33,210 nucleotides of DNA from Verrucomicrobiota bacterium (GTDB lineage Bacteria; Verrucomicrobiota; Verrucomicrobiia; Opitutales; Opitutaceae). This document shows, one piece after another, positions 1-7,567 of the stretch (the stretch's first letter is position 1; each line of letters begins with the position of its first letter). The notes beneath the pieces are model-generated. The model saw nothing but the letters and a program-made list of their open reading frames with translations. It did not search any database and had not been told where the DNA came from. The stretch is from the NCBI GenBank assembly GCA_003641745.1, contig QNAI01000020.1:1-33210 (forward strand), in the 5' to 3' direction. The position numbers and the translations under genes are program-made.

Positions 1-24
1 AAGAACCGCCGAAGGGGGCCGAGA

Positions 25-1173
25 TCAGCTCAGGACATACTGCCACTGGGCCTCACGGGCCGCCCGGGCCGCCTTGAGTGCACCAATCGCGACATAGCGC
101 TGGTAGTCCTGGCCTGCCAGGCGGACTTTGGGATTCTCGTAGCCCTCGGCGACCAGATGTTTCTGCAGTTCTGTATCGACGCCTTTGATCTGACTTCCGC
201 CACCCGTGATGATGATGTTCTGAAGCAGCTGTTCGATCGAGTCACCCGACGCACGGGAAATCAGGGTCTTGGTCGCGGCCAGCACTTTATCGAAGAGCTG
301 GTTGCAGGCTTTGCCGATGACATCGCCAAGTTCTATCTCGCGCGCCTTGCCGCCGATAATGACCTTGACGTCGATCGGTTTACGGCTGGCACCGACATAG
401 GCGTGCTCCTCCTTCACCTCGCGGATCTTGAGCTCCGACAACCCACTGTCCGGATACTGCTGGTCGATCGCGGCCAGGATCTTGGTGTCGATGGCGTCTC
501 CGGCCGACGGGAAACTGATCTGATCATCGGCGGTCGGGAAATAACCCTGGACCAGGCATAGATCCGTCGTGCCTGCACCGATGTCGATAAAGAGTGAATT
601 GTTGACCGGGTCAACGTAGCTCGGCTGACCGATTCGGGCGTCATCGCGCACGCCCAGAGCCGCCAGGAATGGCTCGGGGATAAGCAGAAGACGGTCAAAA
701 ATCCCTGCCACTACATGGCGAAGGTCTTCACGCGCCTCACTGCCCGCATTGGCCGGCAATCCGATCACGGCCCGGATCTCGGCCGAACCACTCGGATCGA
801 CGAGACCGCGTACGTGCTGCACAAAGTCGCGGGCAGCATCCATATTGTGAATGACGCCGTCACCGAGGGGTTGGTCAAGATCGACATGGAGCCGGTTCTT
901 GATCGCCTGTTCACCGAAGAGGACCTCGGCGTCGCCCGGAATGATTCCGTTAATGATGCCCTCCTTCACATAACCGACGACGGTCGGAACGATCTTCCCC
1001 AGCTGGATATCGTCGGCGTCGGCCGAACCGGAGATCATGCAGGACTTATTGGTTCCGAAATCGAAACCGAGAACAATGCACTGGCGCGTTGTCTTGCCTG
1101 CGGCGGGTGTGGATTCAGGTTTTTTCTGGGATGCGGCAGTGCCCGCGGCCTTGGTGGATTCGCTTGTACTCAT
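25..1173 (-). CDS. MamK-like bacterial actin ATPase
   Basis: This 382-residue protein belongs to the actin/Hsp70-like ATPase superfamily and would form or regulate cytoplasmic filaments. Visible motifs are phosphate-1 GFDFGTNKS (36-44), a catalytic-type EPFLA (167-171), phosphate-2 DIGAGTTD (197-204) and the adenosine motif ITGGGSQIKG (322-331). The spacing and phrases such as AVIGLPA, the EPF block, ADDQI and AGDAID resemble the magnetosome actin MamK more than MreB, FtsA or ParM; this is recalled resemblance, not a computed alignment. The first 30 residues are Ser/Thr/Ala/Lys-rich and probably disordered. The ATG at 1171-1173 fits the domain start; no Shine-Dalgarno lies before it. A small gene at 1289-1669 lies 115 bp upstream on the same strand and may be a partner. 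No magnetosome genes are visible, so a magnetosome role is not implied. Actin-family call is sure; the MamK-like subclass is probable. Confidence 0.88.
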   Translation of the reverse strand: MSTSESTKAAGTAASQKKPESTPAAGKTTRQCIVLGFDFGTNKSCMISGSADADDIQLGKIVPTVVGYVKEGIINGIIPGDAEVLFGEQAIKNRLHVDLDQPLGDGVIHNMDAARDFVQHVRGLVDPSGSAEIRAVIGLPANAGSEAREDLRHVVAGIFDRLLLIPEPFLAALGVRDDARIGQPSYVDPVNNSLFIDIGAGTTDLCLVQGYFPTADDQISFPSAGDAIDTKILAAIDQQYPDSGLSELKIREVKEEHAYVGASRKPIDVKVIIGGKAREIELGDVIGKACNQLFDKVLAATKTLISRASGDSIEQLLQNIIITGGGSQIKGVDTELQKHLVAEGYENPKVRLAGQDYQRYVAIGALKAARAAREAQWQYVLS

Positions 1174-1288
1174 GGAAGGATGGTATTGATTTCAGTGGTG
1201 GTATTCAATGCCTGCCCCGACAGATCAGCGGCGGCAAATGTAAAATGTCTGGTCAGCTTGGCGAAATCCGGGTCGGTTACCAGCTTGT

Positions 1289-1669
1289 TTAGTCCTTCTT
1301 CTGCTGGGCCAACATTCCGTCGAGAAGGTCGGCAACCGACGCCGTGCCTTTCCTCGAAGCGGGCTTCGAACCGGTGGATGTCGCCGAACGTGTCCTTCTG
1401 GACGGTTTCGCACGCTTTGAGGTCTCTCCAATCCGCCGCGTGACGAGTTCGCTGATCAGATGCGCCCGGCTGAAATCGGCCAGATCCTCCTCATACCACC
1501 GCCGTGCTTCCTCGTCGTCCGCCGAGGCACCGGCAGAAACAAGCGCCTCCTCTATCTGTGCCTCCGGCAGTCCGTTCAAAGCCGTCTCGGCCGCATCGCG
1601 TTTCAGGCAGATACGGTGGACAGATGATCGAACCTCACGGCGCAGGTCGTCGCGCGGATGTGATTCCAT
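1289..1669 (-). CDS. Small hypothetical protein upstream of the actin gene
   Basis: I do not recognise this 126-residue protein. The ATG at 1667-1669 is preferred over an earlier in-frame start at 1780 because the extra residues look non-coding. Residues 1-80 are acidic and probably helical (DDEEARRWYEEDLADF at 51-66). Residues 84-110 are a Lys/Arg/Ser-rich, probably disordered linker. The protein ends with a short amphipathic segment, SVADLLDGMLAQQKKD (111-126). It is co-directional with the MamK-like actin 115 bp downstream. A folded body, a basic linker and a terminal short helix is the layout seen in adaptors that grip actin-like filaments (for example the ParR C-terminal helix binding ParM). 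That role is an inference from context only; there is no recognisable DNA-binding fold. Confidence 0.65.
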   Translation of the reverse strand: MESHPRDDLRREVRSSVHRICLKRDAAETALNGLPEAQIEEALVSAGASADDEEARRWYEEDLADFSRAHLISELVTRRIGETSKRAKPSRRTRSATSTGSKPASRKGTASVADLLDGMLAQQKKD

Positions 1670-1786
1670 GGTATCGAATGTGAATGGAGTCGGAATACTC
1701 TCGAATCTACGTAATTTGGCCGGTGATTGGCAATGTGTCTCTGCGAGGGGTCTCCGGAGCAGACAGCAGAAACGCTCCAAAATTAA

Positions 1787-2092
1787 TCAAGGTGCCCCAA
1801 AGTCATAGACCACAAACCGCCTGACATACGGCTTGACGCACTCCTCGACGAATCGCACGTGAAGAGGATGGGCCAGGTAAGCGTCTGCTGCGGCCTGATC
1901 CCGAAATGTCATCGAAATCGCCGCCGCAAAACTGTCATCGACCACGCCCCGCGGGCTGGGGACGGAAACACCGCTTCGGAACTCCATCGCACCCGGAACT
2001 TCAGTCAGGAGCTCCCGAGCGCCCGCCGCGATCTTTTCCCTCGCTTCCCCCGAGGGCTTGTCGGTCCAGAATACAACGACATGGGTAATCAT
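1787..2092 (-). CDS. Dabb (stress-responsive alpha/beta barrel) domain protein
   Basis: A 101-residue protein with the hallmarks of the Dabb family of dimeric ferredoxin-like alpha/beta barrels. It opens with a beta strand MITHVVVFW, has the mid-protein signature VDDSFAAAISMTFRD (51-65) and then AYLAHPLHVRFVEECVKP (71-88), the usual 'Y..HP.H..F' element. Family members of about 100 residues are common, often of unknown substrate, and some act in stress responses or as small degradative enzymes. The open frame extends upstream to 2923, but the ATG at 2090-2092 gives the normal family length and N-terminal strand; the extension is antisense to the ABC ATPase gene. It is divergent from the ABC cluster across a 180-bp gap and transcribed toward the actin genes. 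Confidence 0.85.
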   Translation of the reverse strand: MITHVVVFWTDKPSGEAREKIAAGARELLTEVPGAMEFRSGVSVPSPRGVVDDSFAAAISMTFRDQAAADAYLAHPLHVRFVEECVKPYVRRFVVYDFGAP

Positions 2093-2222
2093 GCGGCGAC
2101 TCTGTGGTTTTCGAGCCCCGAAATGCAATATCAGGATGAGGTTACTGGAATCGGCCTGCGAAAGATGCAACTTTCGAGAGCCCAACCGGGTAATGCTGTT
2201 GGTTCTGTCCGGATTCGTATGC

Positions 2223-2251
2223 TTGAAACCATTCGGGCGACCATCTAGAAA
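2223..2251 (+). promoter_or_regulatory. Candidate sigma-70 promoter for the ABC cluster
   Basis: TTGAAA at 2223-2228 and TAGAAA at 2246-2251 are separated by 17 bp and lie about 20 bp before the ATG at 2273. Both hexamers match the sigma-70 consensus only partly. It is the best candidate I see in the divergent gap, but it is not conclusive. Confidence 0.3.
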
Positions 2252-2272
2252 TCGTGCGATTCGACCGCGTTC

Positions 2273-3196
2273 ATGGAATCCCCCATCATCGAAACCAACT
2301 CCCTGACCAAGAAGTACGGAAATGTGGTCGCCCTGGACAAAGTCAATCTGCGGATCATGCCGGGACGGATCGGCCTGCTCGGACCCAACGGAGCGGGCAA
2401 AACGACCTTGATCAAGTGTCTGCTGCAGCTCGAGACCATGACCGAGGGAGCCGCTCACCTTCTCGGCCATCCGATCGACACCGAGGGCCGAGAGGCTCGG
2501 ACCCGGGTGGGATACGCGCCCGAAATAGACTGCCATATTCCGGGGATGGCCGGTTGCGAATATGTCACCTATTGCGCCGAATTGAGCGGACTGCCCTTTG
2601 ACCATGCGCGGCAACGTGCCCACGAGATGCTCGATTATGTCGGGATGGGCCAGGAGCGCTACCGATTGATCGACACCTATTCGACCGGGATGCGCCAACG
2701 CATCAAACTGGCCCAGGCCATTGTCCACGACCCGGAGATCCTGTTTCTGGACGAACCCACCAACGGACTCGACCCGAAGGGCCAGGAGCAGATGCTGCAA
2801 CTCATCCACGAACTCGGTACCCGACACGGAATGAGCGTCGTTTTTTCGTCCCACCTGCTTCACGAAGTCGAACGCGTCTGCGATCAGATCGTCATCATCG
2901 GCAAAGGTCGAGTCCTGGTCCATGATTCGCTCGAGACCCTGCGCGACAAACGAAGGGGTTCAGCCGAAGTCGTGGTCGCCGCACACCACGAGATAGTCCT
3001 GAGCGCCTTTACCGGACACCAGTGGCCCTGCGAGACCCTCGCCAACGGAAATATCAAGGTCGCACACGGCAGTGAAACCGTGAACCCGATTCTGTCCGTC
3101 CTGCGTTTAATCGGTATTACGCCGCTCGAAGTCATACCCAGCCCAAATGCCCTTCAGGAGCATTTTATCGAATCCCTGAAGACGGGCGAAAACTGA
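2273..3196 (+). CDS. ABC transporter ATP-binding protein (first of two)
   Basis: A 307-residue nucleotide-binding subunit of an ABC-2 type transporter that would power the membrane permease encoded next to it. Visible are Walker A GPNGAGKTT (37-45), a Q-loop-region GYAPE (80-84), the signature STGMRQR (137-143), Walker B LFLDEP (157-162) with D-loop GLDP, and the switch histidine in SSHLLHE (H194). The signature reads STGM instead of SGGQ, as in many exporter-type ABC-2 ATPases. Residues after about 215 form a C-terminal domain of unknown role. The ATG at 2273 has no Shine-Dalgarno. The stop is 2 bp before the permease start, so the two are surely co-transcribed. The substrate cannot be read from sequence; multidrug, polymer or lipid export are possible. 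Confidence 0.92.
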   Translation: MESPIIETNSLTKKYGNVVALDKVNLRIMPGRIGLLGPNGAGKTTLIKCLLQLETMTEGAAHLLGHPIDTEGREARTRVGYAPEIDCHIPGMAGCEYVTYCAELSGLPFDHARQRAHEMLDYVGMGQERYRLIDTYSTGMRQRIKLAQAIVHDPEILFLDEPTNGLDPKGQEQMLQLIHELGTRHGMSVVFSSHLLHEVERVCDQIVIIGKGRVLVHDSLETLRDKRRGSAEVVVAAHHEIVLSAFTGHQWPCETLANGNIKVAHGSETVNPILSVLRLIGITPLEVIPSPNALQEHFIESLKTGEN

Positions 3197-3198
3197 AA

Positions 3199-4197
3199 AT
3201 GGCGCTTCTGGAAACAGGATACCGCCCTTGGCACGGTCAAGTTCAGAATGTCTGGAAACGGCGGGCCGTGGTCGCCCGGCACACCATGAGGACCTGTCTG
3301 CGGGGCCGGGTGGTGCGATTCCTCGTAATCGTTCCCTGGGTCCTGGCCCTGGTGACCGTGATCGCTTACTTTGGAGTCGGGCAGATCCTGGTCCCGGACG
3401 GGTTGATGGAGCCCCTGAATTTCTATCTCCTGAATGGCCGCGGCCGTGCGATCATGGACGGACTGGTCGCCTGGATGGCTCTCTATCCCGACATCACGGT
3501 TCGAGCCGTGGCCAATTTCCTCCTACTCAGTCTGGCGGGTTTCGCCCAGACCATCTCGTTTCTGATTATCACCATCGTCATCCCCCGCCTTCTGACCCAG
3601 GATGTCGCCAGCAACGCGATCGTCGTCTACTCGTCAAGAGCCATCAGCCGCCTCGATTATCTGGGTGGCAAATTGGCCGGCCTCCTGGGTGTGCTCACCC
3701 TTTCCTGGCTCGGTCCTGTTCTGACCGCATGGTTTCTCGGCAACGTGGTGGCCCCGGACTGGACATTTTTCTGGCATGCGCGGTCTGCGCTGGTTCATTC
3801 GTTGCTCTTCATCGTCCCGGTCATGATCGCGGTCGCCGTGATCGCTTTGGGGATATCGTCACTATCACCGAAAGCGCGGATCGCCCGGGCCACCTGGCTG
3901 ATTATCTGGATCCTTACCCTGCCCCTCATTGGGATCGCCAGGATCACCCACCCCTGGCTGGCCTACCTGAGCATAAGTCACGTCATCGACCGCTTGGGCA
4001 AGGCGATCTTTTCACCCTACCAGGACTTCATCCAGGCGCGCGACAATCTGCCCTTCTTCAATTCAGTTTTCGGAAAACTTCCAACCGAGAAAATCCAACT
4101 ATGGGGTGACGCACCGATGATGGGTCCGGTCATCGCCCTGACCATCATGACCGCGGTCGCAGTCGTGATCCTCTGGCGCCGCATACGAGTGTTATGA
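3199..4197 (+). CDS. ABC-2 type transporter permease (first of two)
   Basis: A 332-residue polytopic inner-membrane protein. Six hydrophobic segments are visible at about 41-62, 105-130, 158-180, 198-219, 232-249 and 308-326, the usual count for an ABC-2 permease. A cytosolic, Arg-rich stretch (residues 18-40) precedes the first segment. A long loop with short amphipathic pieces lies between segments 5 and 6. The gene starts 2 bp after the upstream ATPase and its TGA overlaps the ATG of the second ATPase (ATGA at 4194-4197), which indicates translational coupling. It probably pairs with the upstream ATPase, or with both ATPases and the second permease as a four-part complex. The family assignment rests on membrane topology and context rather than on a sharp motif. 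Confidence 0.85.
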   Translation: MALLETGYRPWHGQVQNVWKRRAVVARHTMRTCLRGRVVRFLVIVPWVLALVTVIAYFGVGQILVPDGLMEPLNFYLLNGRGRAIMDGLVAWMALYPDITVRAVANFLLLSLAGFAQTISFLIITIVIPRLLTQDVASNAIVVYSSRAISRLDYLGGKLAGLLGVLTLSWLGPVLTAWFLGNVVAPDWTFFWHARSALVHSLLFIVPVMIAVAVIALGISSLSPKARIARATWLIIWILTLPLIGIARITHPWLAYLSISHVIDRLGKAIFSPYQDFIQARDNLPFFNSVFGKLPTEKIQLWGDAPMMGPVIALTIMTAVAVVILWRRIRVL

Positions 4198-5120
4198 CCC
4201 CCATCATCCAGGCAAAGGGACTTTCCCGTTTCTACGGGATCGTCATGGGACTCAATAACGTCTCCTTCGAAATCGGCGACGGGCTGACCGGCCTGGTCGG
4301 ACCAAACGGTGCCGGGAAAACGACCCTGATCCGTCTGATCACCGGACAGATCAGGCCCAGCGCCGGGGACCTTCTGGTATTCGGTCAACGACCGTGGAAT
4401 CGACCCGACGTCCTCCGGCGAATCGGGTACTGCCCCGAGGGAGATGCCATCCATGGCGAATTGAATCCGATCGACTGGCTCGTATCTCTCGGGTGCCTGT
4501 CCGGCCTGAACAAAGCCACTGCATTGGCGCGCAGTGTGCAGATGCTCGATCGGGTCGGCCTGGAAGCGGCTCATCGCCGAAAGTCGGTCGGCCGGTTCTC
4601 CAAGGGAATGAAACAGAGAGTAAAACTTGCCCAGGCCCTCATCCACGAACCCGACCTGCTCGTGCTGGACGAACCGATGAACGGCCTTGATCCGATGGGG
4701 AGAAGAGAAATCTCGGACGTGCTCCTCAAGCTGGCCGAGGGAGGAGTCCATATCCTGATCTCAAGCCACATCCTGCCCGAACTGGAGTCGCTCTGCAGCC
4801 AACTCGTCATGATGAACTGGGGACGCGTCCTGGCCGCCGGCAGTCAGCAGCATATCCGCAACGACCTTCACACCTGGTCGGAGCGGGTGACCATCCGCTG
4901 CGACCAGCCCAGTGTTCTTGCCCGGCATCTTCTCGATGGAGGCCTGATCCGGGGCTTTGAAATCGAGCCGGACAGCGATGCGGTGATCCTGACCCTGCAG
5001 GATCCACCGGATTTTTATCGTCGTTGGACCCAGGTTGTCCTTGAGAGCCAGGTGGCGGTTTTTGAAATCCGCAGCGAAACCCGATCCCTCAATCAGATCT
5101 TTGAGCGCGTGACCACATGA
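4194..5120 (+). CDS. ABC transporter ATP-binding protein (second of two)
   Basis: A 308-residue ABC-2 type ATPase, paralogous to the one at 2273. Motifs are Walker A GPNGAGKTT (36-44), Q-loop-region GYCPE (78-82), signature SKGMKQR (136-142), Walker B LLVLDEP (155-161) with GLDP D-loop, and switch histidine in SSHILPE (H192). The C-terminal third (about 215-308) is an extra domain, again of unknown function. The start ATG overlaps the stop of the upstream permease and the stop overlaps the start of the downstream permease (ATGA at 5117-5120). The two ATPases resemble each other throughout, so the ATPase-permease unit probably duplicated and diverged. They may form a heterodimer. Confidence 0.92.
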   Translation: MTPIIQAKGLSRFYGIVMGLNNVSFEIGDGLTGLVGPNGAGKTTLIRLITGQIRPSAGDLLVFGQRPWNRPDVLRRIGYCPEGDAIHGELNPIDWLVSLGCLSGLNKATALARSVQMLDRVGLEAAHRRKSVGRFSKGMKQRVKLAQALIHEPDLLVLDEPMNGLDPMGRREISDVLLKLAEGGVHILISSHILPELESLCSQLVMMNWGRVLAAGSQQHIRNDLHTWSERVTIRCDQPSVLARHLLDGGLIRGFEIEPDSDAVILTLQDPPDFYRRWTQVVLESQVAVFEIRSETRSLNQIFERVTT

Positions 5121-5914
5121 GTCGGAACGAAGCAGTCACACCTCCGCCAGTTTCCGATGTCGGTCCCGATCTCGGACAGGCTGCGGATGCCCTCTGGTGT
5201 CTGGTATGGAAGAGCCGGTTGACCGTCAGACGACTCCCAAGGATGATCATTCTGGTGGCGCTTCTTCCTCTGCTCGCTCTGATCACCTCGTCTGACAGCC
5301 ATATCCGCGGATTCCTCATGATCGCGCTCAATTTCCACCTCGGAATCGTCATCCCGCTGGTTTGCCTGATCCAGATGGCGGCACCGATCCGGGATGAGGC
5401 CGAGCAGGGCACCCTCCCCTTCCTGGCAACCCGCCCGCTTCCTCGGACAACGTTCTTTCTGCTGCTTCACGGTTGTCATCTTCTATGGCTGGAAATCGTC
5501 TTCCTGGTCGCTGGTCTGCTCCTCCTGGCGGCTGGTTTCTACCTTGAGGTCCCGGATATCACCGAGATGATCGGACCTTTTCTGCTGGCGCAGGCCGGTG
5601 CCTTGGTGGCCTTTTCCGGACTGAGTGCTCTGATCGGGCTCCTGACCCGCCGTTACCTGCTTCTGGGCCTGCTCTACGGATCCGTGATCGAAGTTGGAAT
5701 CGGGGGTATTCCGACCAATATCAACGTTCTCTCCCTCTCCCATCACGTCCGGGTCGTGGTGAGTGTTTTTGATCCGGCAGACCTCTTCCTCCGGAGCAAT
5801 TCAGGGACCGCGCTGATCTCCGGTCTCGTCCTGATTGCCACCGGTGTGATTGCAGCCGTGCTCGCCGCCCTGGTCTACCGGGGACGGGAGTTCGCAGGAG
5901 GACCCGATGCCTGA
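5117..5914 (+). CDS. ABC-2 type transporter permease (second of two)
   Basis: A 265-residue inner-membrane protein with about six hydrophobic segments near 43-58, 64-88, 112-143, 154-175, 179-196 and 231-253. Between segments 2 and 3 it carries IRDEAEQGTLPFLATRPLPR (91-110). This is the typical ABC-2 permease element (acidic, then GTL..LL..RP..R) just before a transmembrane helix, so the family call is firm. It is translationally coupled to the second ATPase through an ATGA overlap. Its last codons contain a strong AGGAGG at 5896-5901 that precedes a 15-codon open frame (5907-5954). Confidence 0.88.
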   Translation: MSRNEAVTPPPVSDVGPDLGQAADALWCLVWKSRLTVRRLPRMIILVALLPLLALITSSDSHIRGFLMIALNFHLGIVIPLVCLIQMAAPIRDEAEQGTLPFLATRPLPRTTFFLLLHGCHLLWLEIVFLVAGLLLLAAGFYLEVPDITEMIGPFLLAQAGALVAFSGLSALIGLLTRRYLLLGLLYGSVIEVGIGGIPTNINVLSLSHHVRVVVSVFDPADLFLRSNSGTALISGLVLIATGVIAAVLAALVYRGREFAGGPDA

Positions 5915-5954
5915 CCAACCATGCAACCAAACTGCGAAATCCTGTAACCTCTAG
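5907..5954 (+). other. 15-codon open frame with a strong Shine-Dalgarno
   Basis: AGGAGG at 5896-5901 sits 5 nt before an ATG at 5907, and the frame runs MPDQPCNQTAKSCNL to a TAG at 5952-5954. The ATG lies inside the end of the permease gene in another frame. Most genes in this window lack such a ribosome-binding site, so this may be a coupled mini-ORF, or the remains of a next gene in the operon. There is no evidence that a product is made. Confidence 0.2.
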
Positions 5955-5999
5955 CCCAAGTTACGCGAATAGAAGGGAAAGCAAACACTCGGATTTCTC

Positions 6000-6935
6000 A
6001 TGAAAACATTCACCGCAATCACATTGGCCGCCGTAACCGTCGCGACCAGTCCCCTCTCCGCAAGCGACGTCCGGACCGAGTCAGTTTCCGCAGAGGCGAA
6101 ATGGCTCCTGCACCTGAACCTCGACGCCTTCCGGGAGACCTCGATCGGTTCGCATGTTTTTGACTCGGTCATCAAGCCCAGAGCCGATGAAACACCGATG
6201 GGGTTCCGAATCAAGACCGAGGACATCTACGAGGGGATCCACGCCATCACCGCTTACGGGAACACCTACCAGGTGGATACCGATGCGATCGGCGTGCTCC
6301 TGGTCAGGACGGAACCAAATCTGAAGTCAATTTTCGAAGCCGCGTTGATTCAACAGGAGGCAGCGGGCGGGGAGGCCCCGGACATCAGGACCATCCGGAC
6401 CGACCCCTATACGGTCTACACCCTTGGAAATGAGCTCTTCGCGGCCATCCTGCCCCAGGACTTCGTCGTGATCAGCAAGTCCCTCGACCAACTCGTCATC
6501 GCCGTCGATGTGATTGAAGACCGTGCGCCCGGGCTGGATGAGTCGGATTCCGACTTTTCCGGGATGGCCAGGGCGGACGGTTCGTTCTTCTTCCTTGCGA
6601 CCGCGGAGGGCTTCAATCAATCGAACGCCATCCCCCCCCAGGCCCGGGTCCTGAAAATGGCGGAGGCCGCTCGCCTGGTTCTCGGAGAAAGGTCAGACGA
6701 CCTCTTTCTCAACCTCGCTTTGATGGCTCAGAACGAGAAGATGCGCGACCAGTTGGCCAAGATCATTCAGGGATTGCTGGCCCTGGTTTCGCTGACTCAG
6801 ATCGACAACCAGGACCTGGCCGAACTCGCCCTGAACACCGAAGTCGAAAGCCGGGGACGCGAGGTGTCGGTGGCAATCACCTACCCGGTGGAGCGCGTGC
6901 TCCAATTGGTCAAGTCCCATACAGCGGCACCGTGA
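6000..6935 (+). CDS. Exported protein of unknown function
   Basis: A 311-residue protein with a clear Sec signal peptide: MK at the N-terminus, a hydrophobic stretch to about residue 20, and a probable cleavage near SASA-D (about residue 22). The mature part has no membrane segment, so it is probably periplasmic. I do not recognise a named domain. The pattern 'WLLHLNLDAFRETSIGSHVFD' near residues 36-56 and the alternating beta/alpha blocks are reminiscent of exported proteins common in Planctomycetes and Verrucomicrobia, but I cannot name a family. It lies 85 bp after the ABC cluster and 50 bp before the ECF sigma factor, all on the same strand. It may be a member of the regulon; that is only an inference. 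Confidence 0.75.
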   Translation: MKTFTAITLAAVTVATSPLSASDVRTESVSAEAKWLLHLNLDAFRETSIGSHVFDSVIKPRADETPMGFRIKTEDIYEGIHAITAYGNTYQVDTDAIGVLLVRTEPNLKSIFEAALIQQEAAGGEAPDIRTIRTDPYTVYTLGNELFAAILPQDFVVISKSLDQLVIAVDVIEDRAPGLDESDSDFSGMARADGSFFFLATAEGFNQSNAIPPQARVLKMAEAARLVLGERSDDLFLNLALMAQNEKMRDQLAKIIQGLLALVSLTQIDNQDLAELALNTEVESRGREVSVAITYPVERVLQLVKSHTAAP

Positions 6936-6985
6936 CCGAATTCCCAACCCGACAAGGAAACGACTGAAACCATTTCGCTCTGACC

Positions 6986-7567
6986 GTGCTCCAATCTTCT
7001 CAGCGGATTCAATCCTGCGAGGAACTGGCCGAAAACTGCCAGGACGGGGATCAACAGGCTTACTCCGAACTTATCGCCCGCTACGGGCCGAGGATCCACG
7101 GATTTCTCCACCGACTTGTGGGAAACGCCCACGACGCCGAGGACCTGACTCAGGACGTATTCGTGAAGGCCTACCAAAATATTCACAGCTTCGACACCCA
7201 ACGATCGTTCAGGCCCTGGATCTTCACCATCGCCCGACGCACCGCGGCCAACTTCTGGCGGAAAAAACGCCCGACGGTCCAGATCGAAAACGATCCCCCT
7301 TCCCACGCAACCGACCCCCGGGAAAAGGCCGAAAGCCAGGACGACTGCGAACGCATCTGGAAATTTGCCCACACGCTCAAGAAACGATATTTCCAGGTCC
7401 TCTGGCTCCGCTATCGGGAGGAGTTCTCCATGCAGGAAATCGCGGAAGCCATGGAGATAACGAATATCAATACAAAAGTCCTGCTGCACCGAGCTCGCTC
7501 CGACCTGGCGAAGAAGCTCACCTCGGCGGGAATGCTCAACAGGGAGCACCAAGAAAGTCTGTCATGA
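6986..7567 (+). CDS. ECF-type RNA polymerase sigma factor
   Basis: A 193-residue sigma-70 family protein of the two-domain ECF type. Region 2 covers about residues 20-90, with the hallmark DAEDLTQDVFVKAYQNIHSF and the DNA-melting element RPWIFTIARRTAANFWRKKR. Region 4 covers about 125-180, with a helix-turn-helix in SMQEIAEAMEITNINTKVLLHRA. No extra C-terminal domain is present. The start is a GTG at 6986; the preceding 50 bp hold no better start in frame. Its TGA overlaps the ATG of the anti-sigma gene (ATGA 7564-7567), the normal arrangement for a sigma/anti-sigma pair. It would direct RNA polymerase to stress or envelope genes. The ABC cluster upstream is a reasonable candidate target, although I found no matching promoter pair. 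Confidence 0.93.
   Translation: MLQSSQRIQSCEELAENCQDGDQQAYSELIARYGPRIHGFLHRLVGNAHDAEDLTQDVFVKAYQNIHSFDTQRSFRPWIFTIARRTAANFWRKKRPTVQIENDPPSHATDPREKAESQDDCERIWKFAHTLKKRYFQVLWLRYREEFSMQEIAEAMEITNINTKVLLHRARSDLAKKLTSAGMLNREHQESLS

Noticed and set aside
715-1443. 242-codon plus-strand frame
   Set aside because: Antisense to the actin gene and its small neighbour; no start signal and no domain.
25-1669. Magnetosome gene cluster
   Set aside because: Only one MamK-like gene is present; no mamA, B, E, M, O, P or Q-like genes occur around it.
3228-4109. 293-codon plus-strand open frame
   Set aside because: It is an alternate frame of the ABC permease at 3199-4197; its product is Pro/Arg/His-rich without domains.
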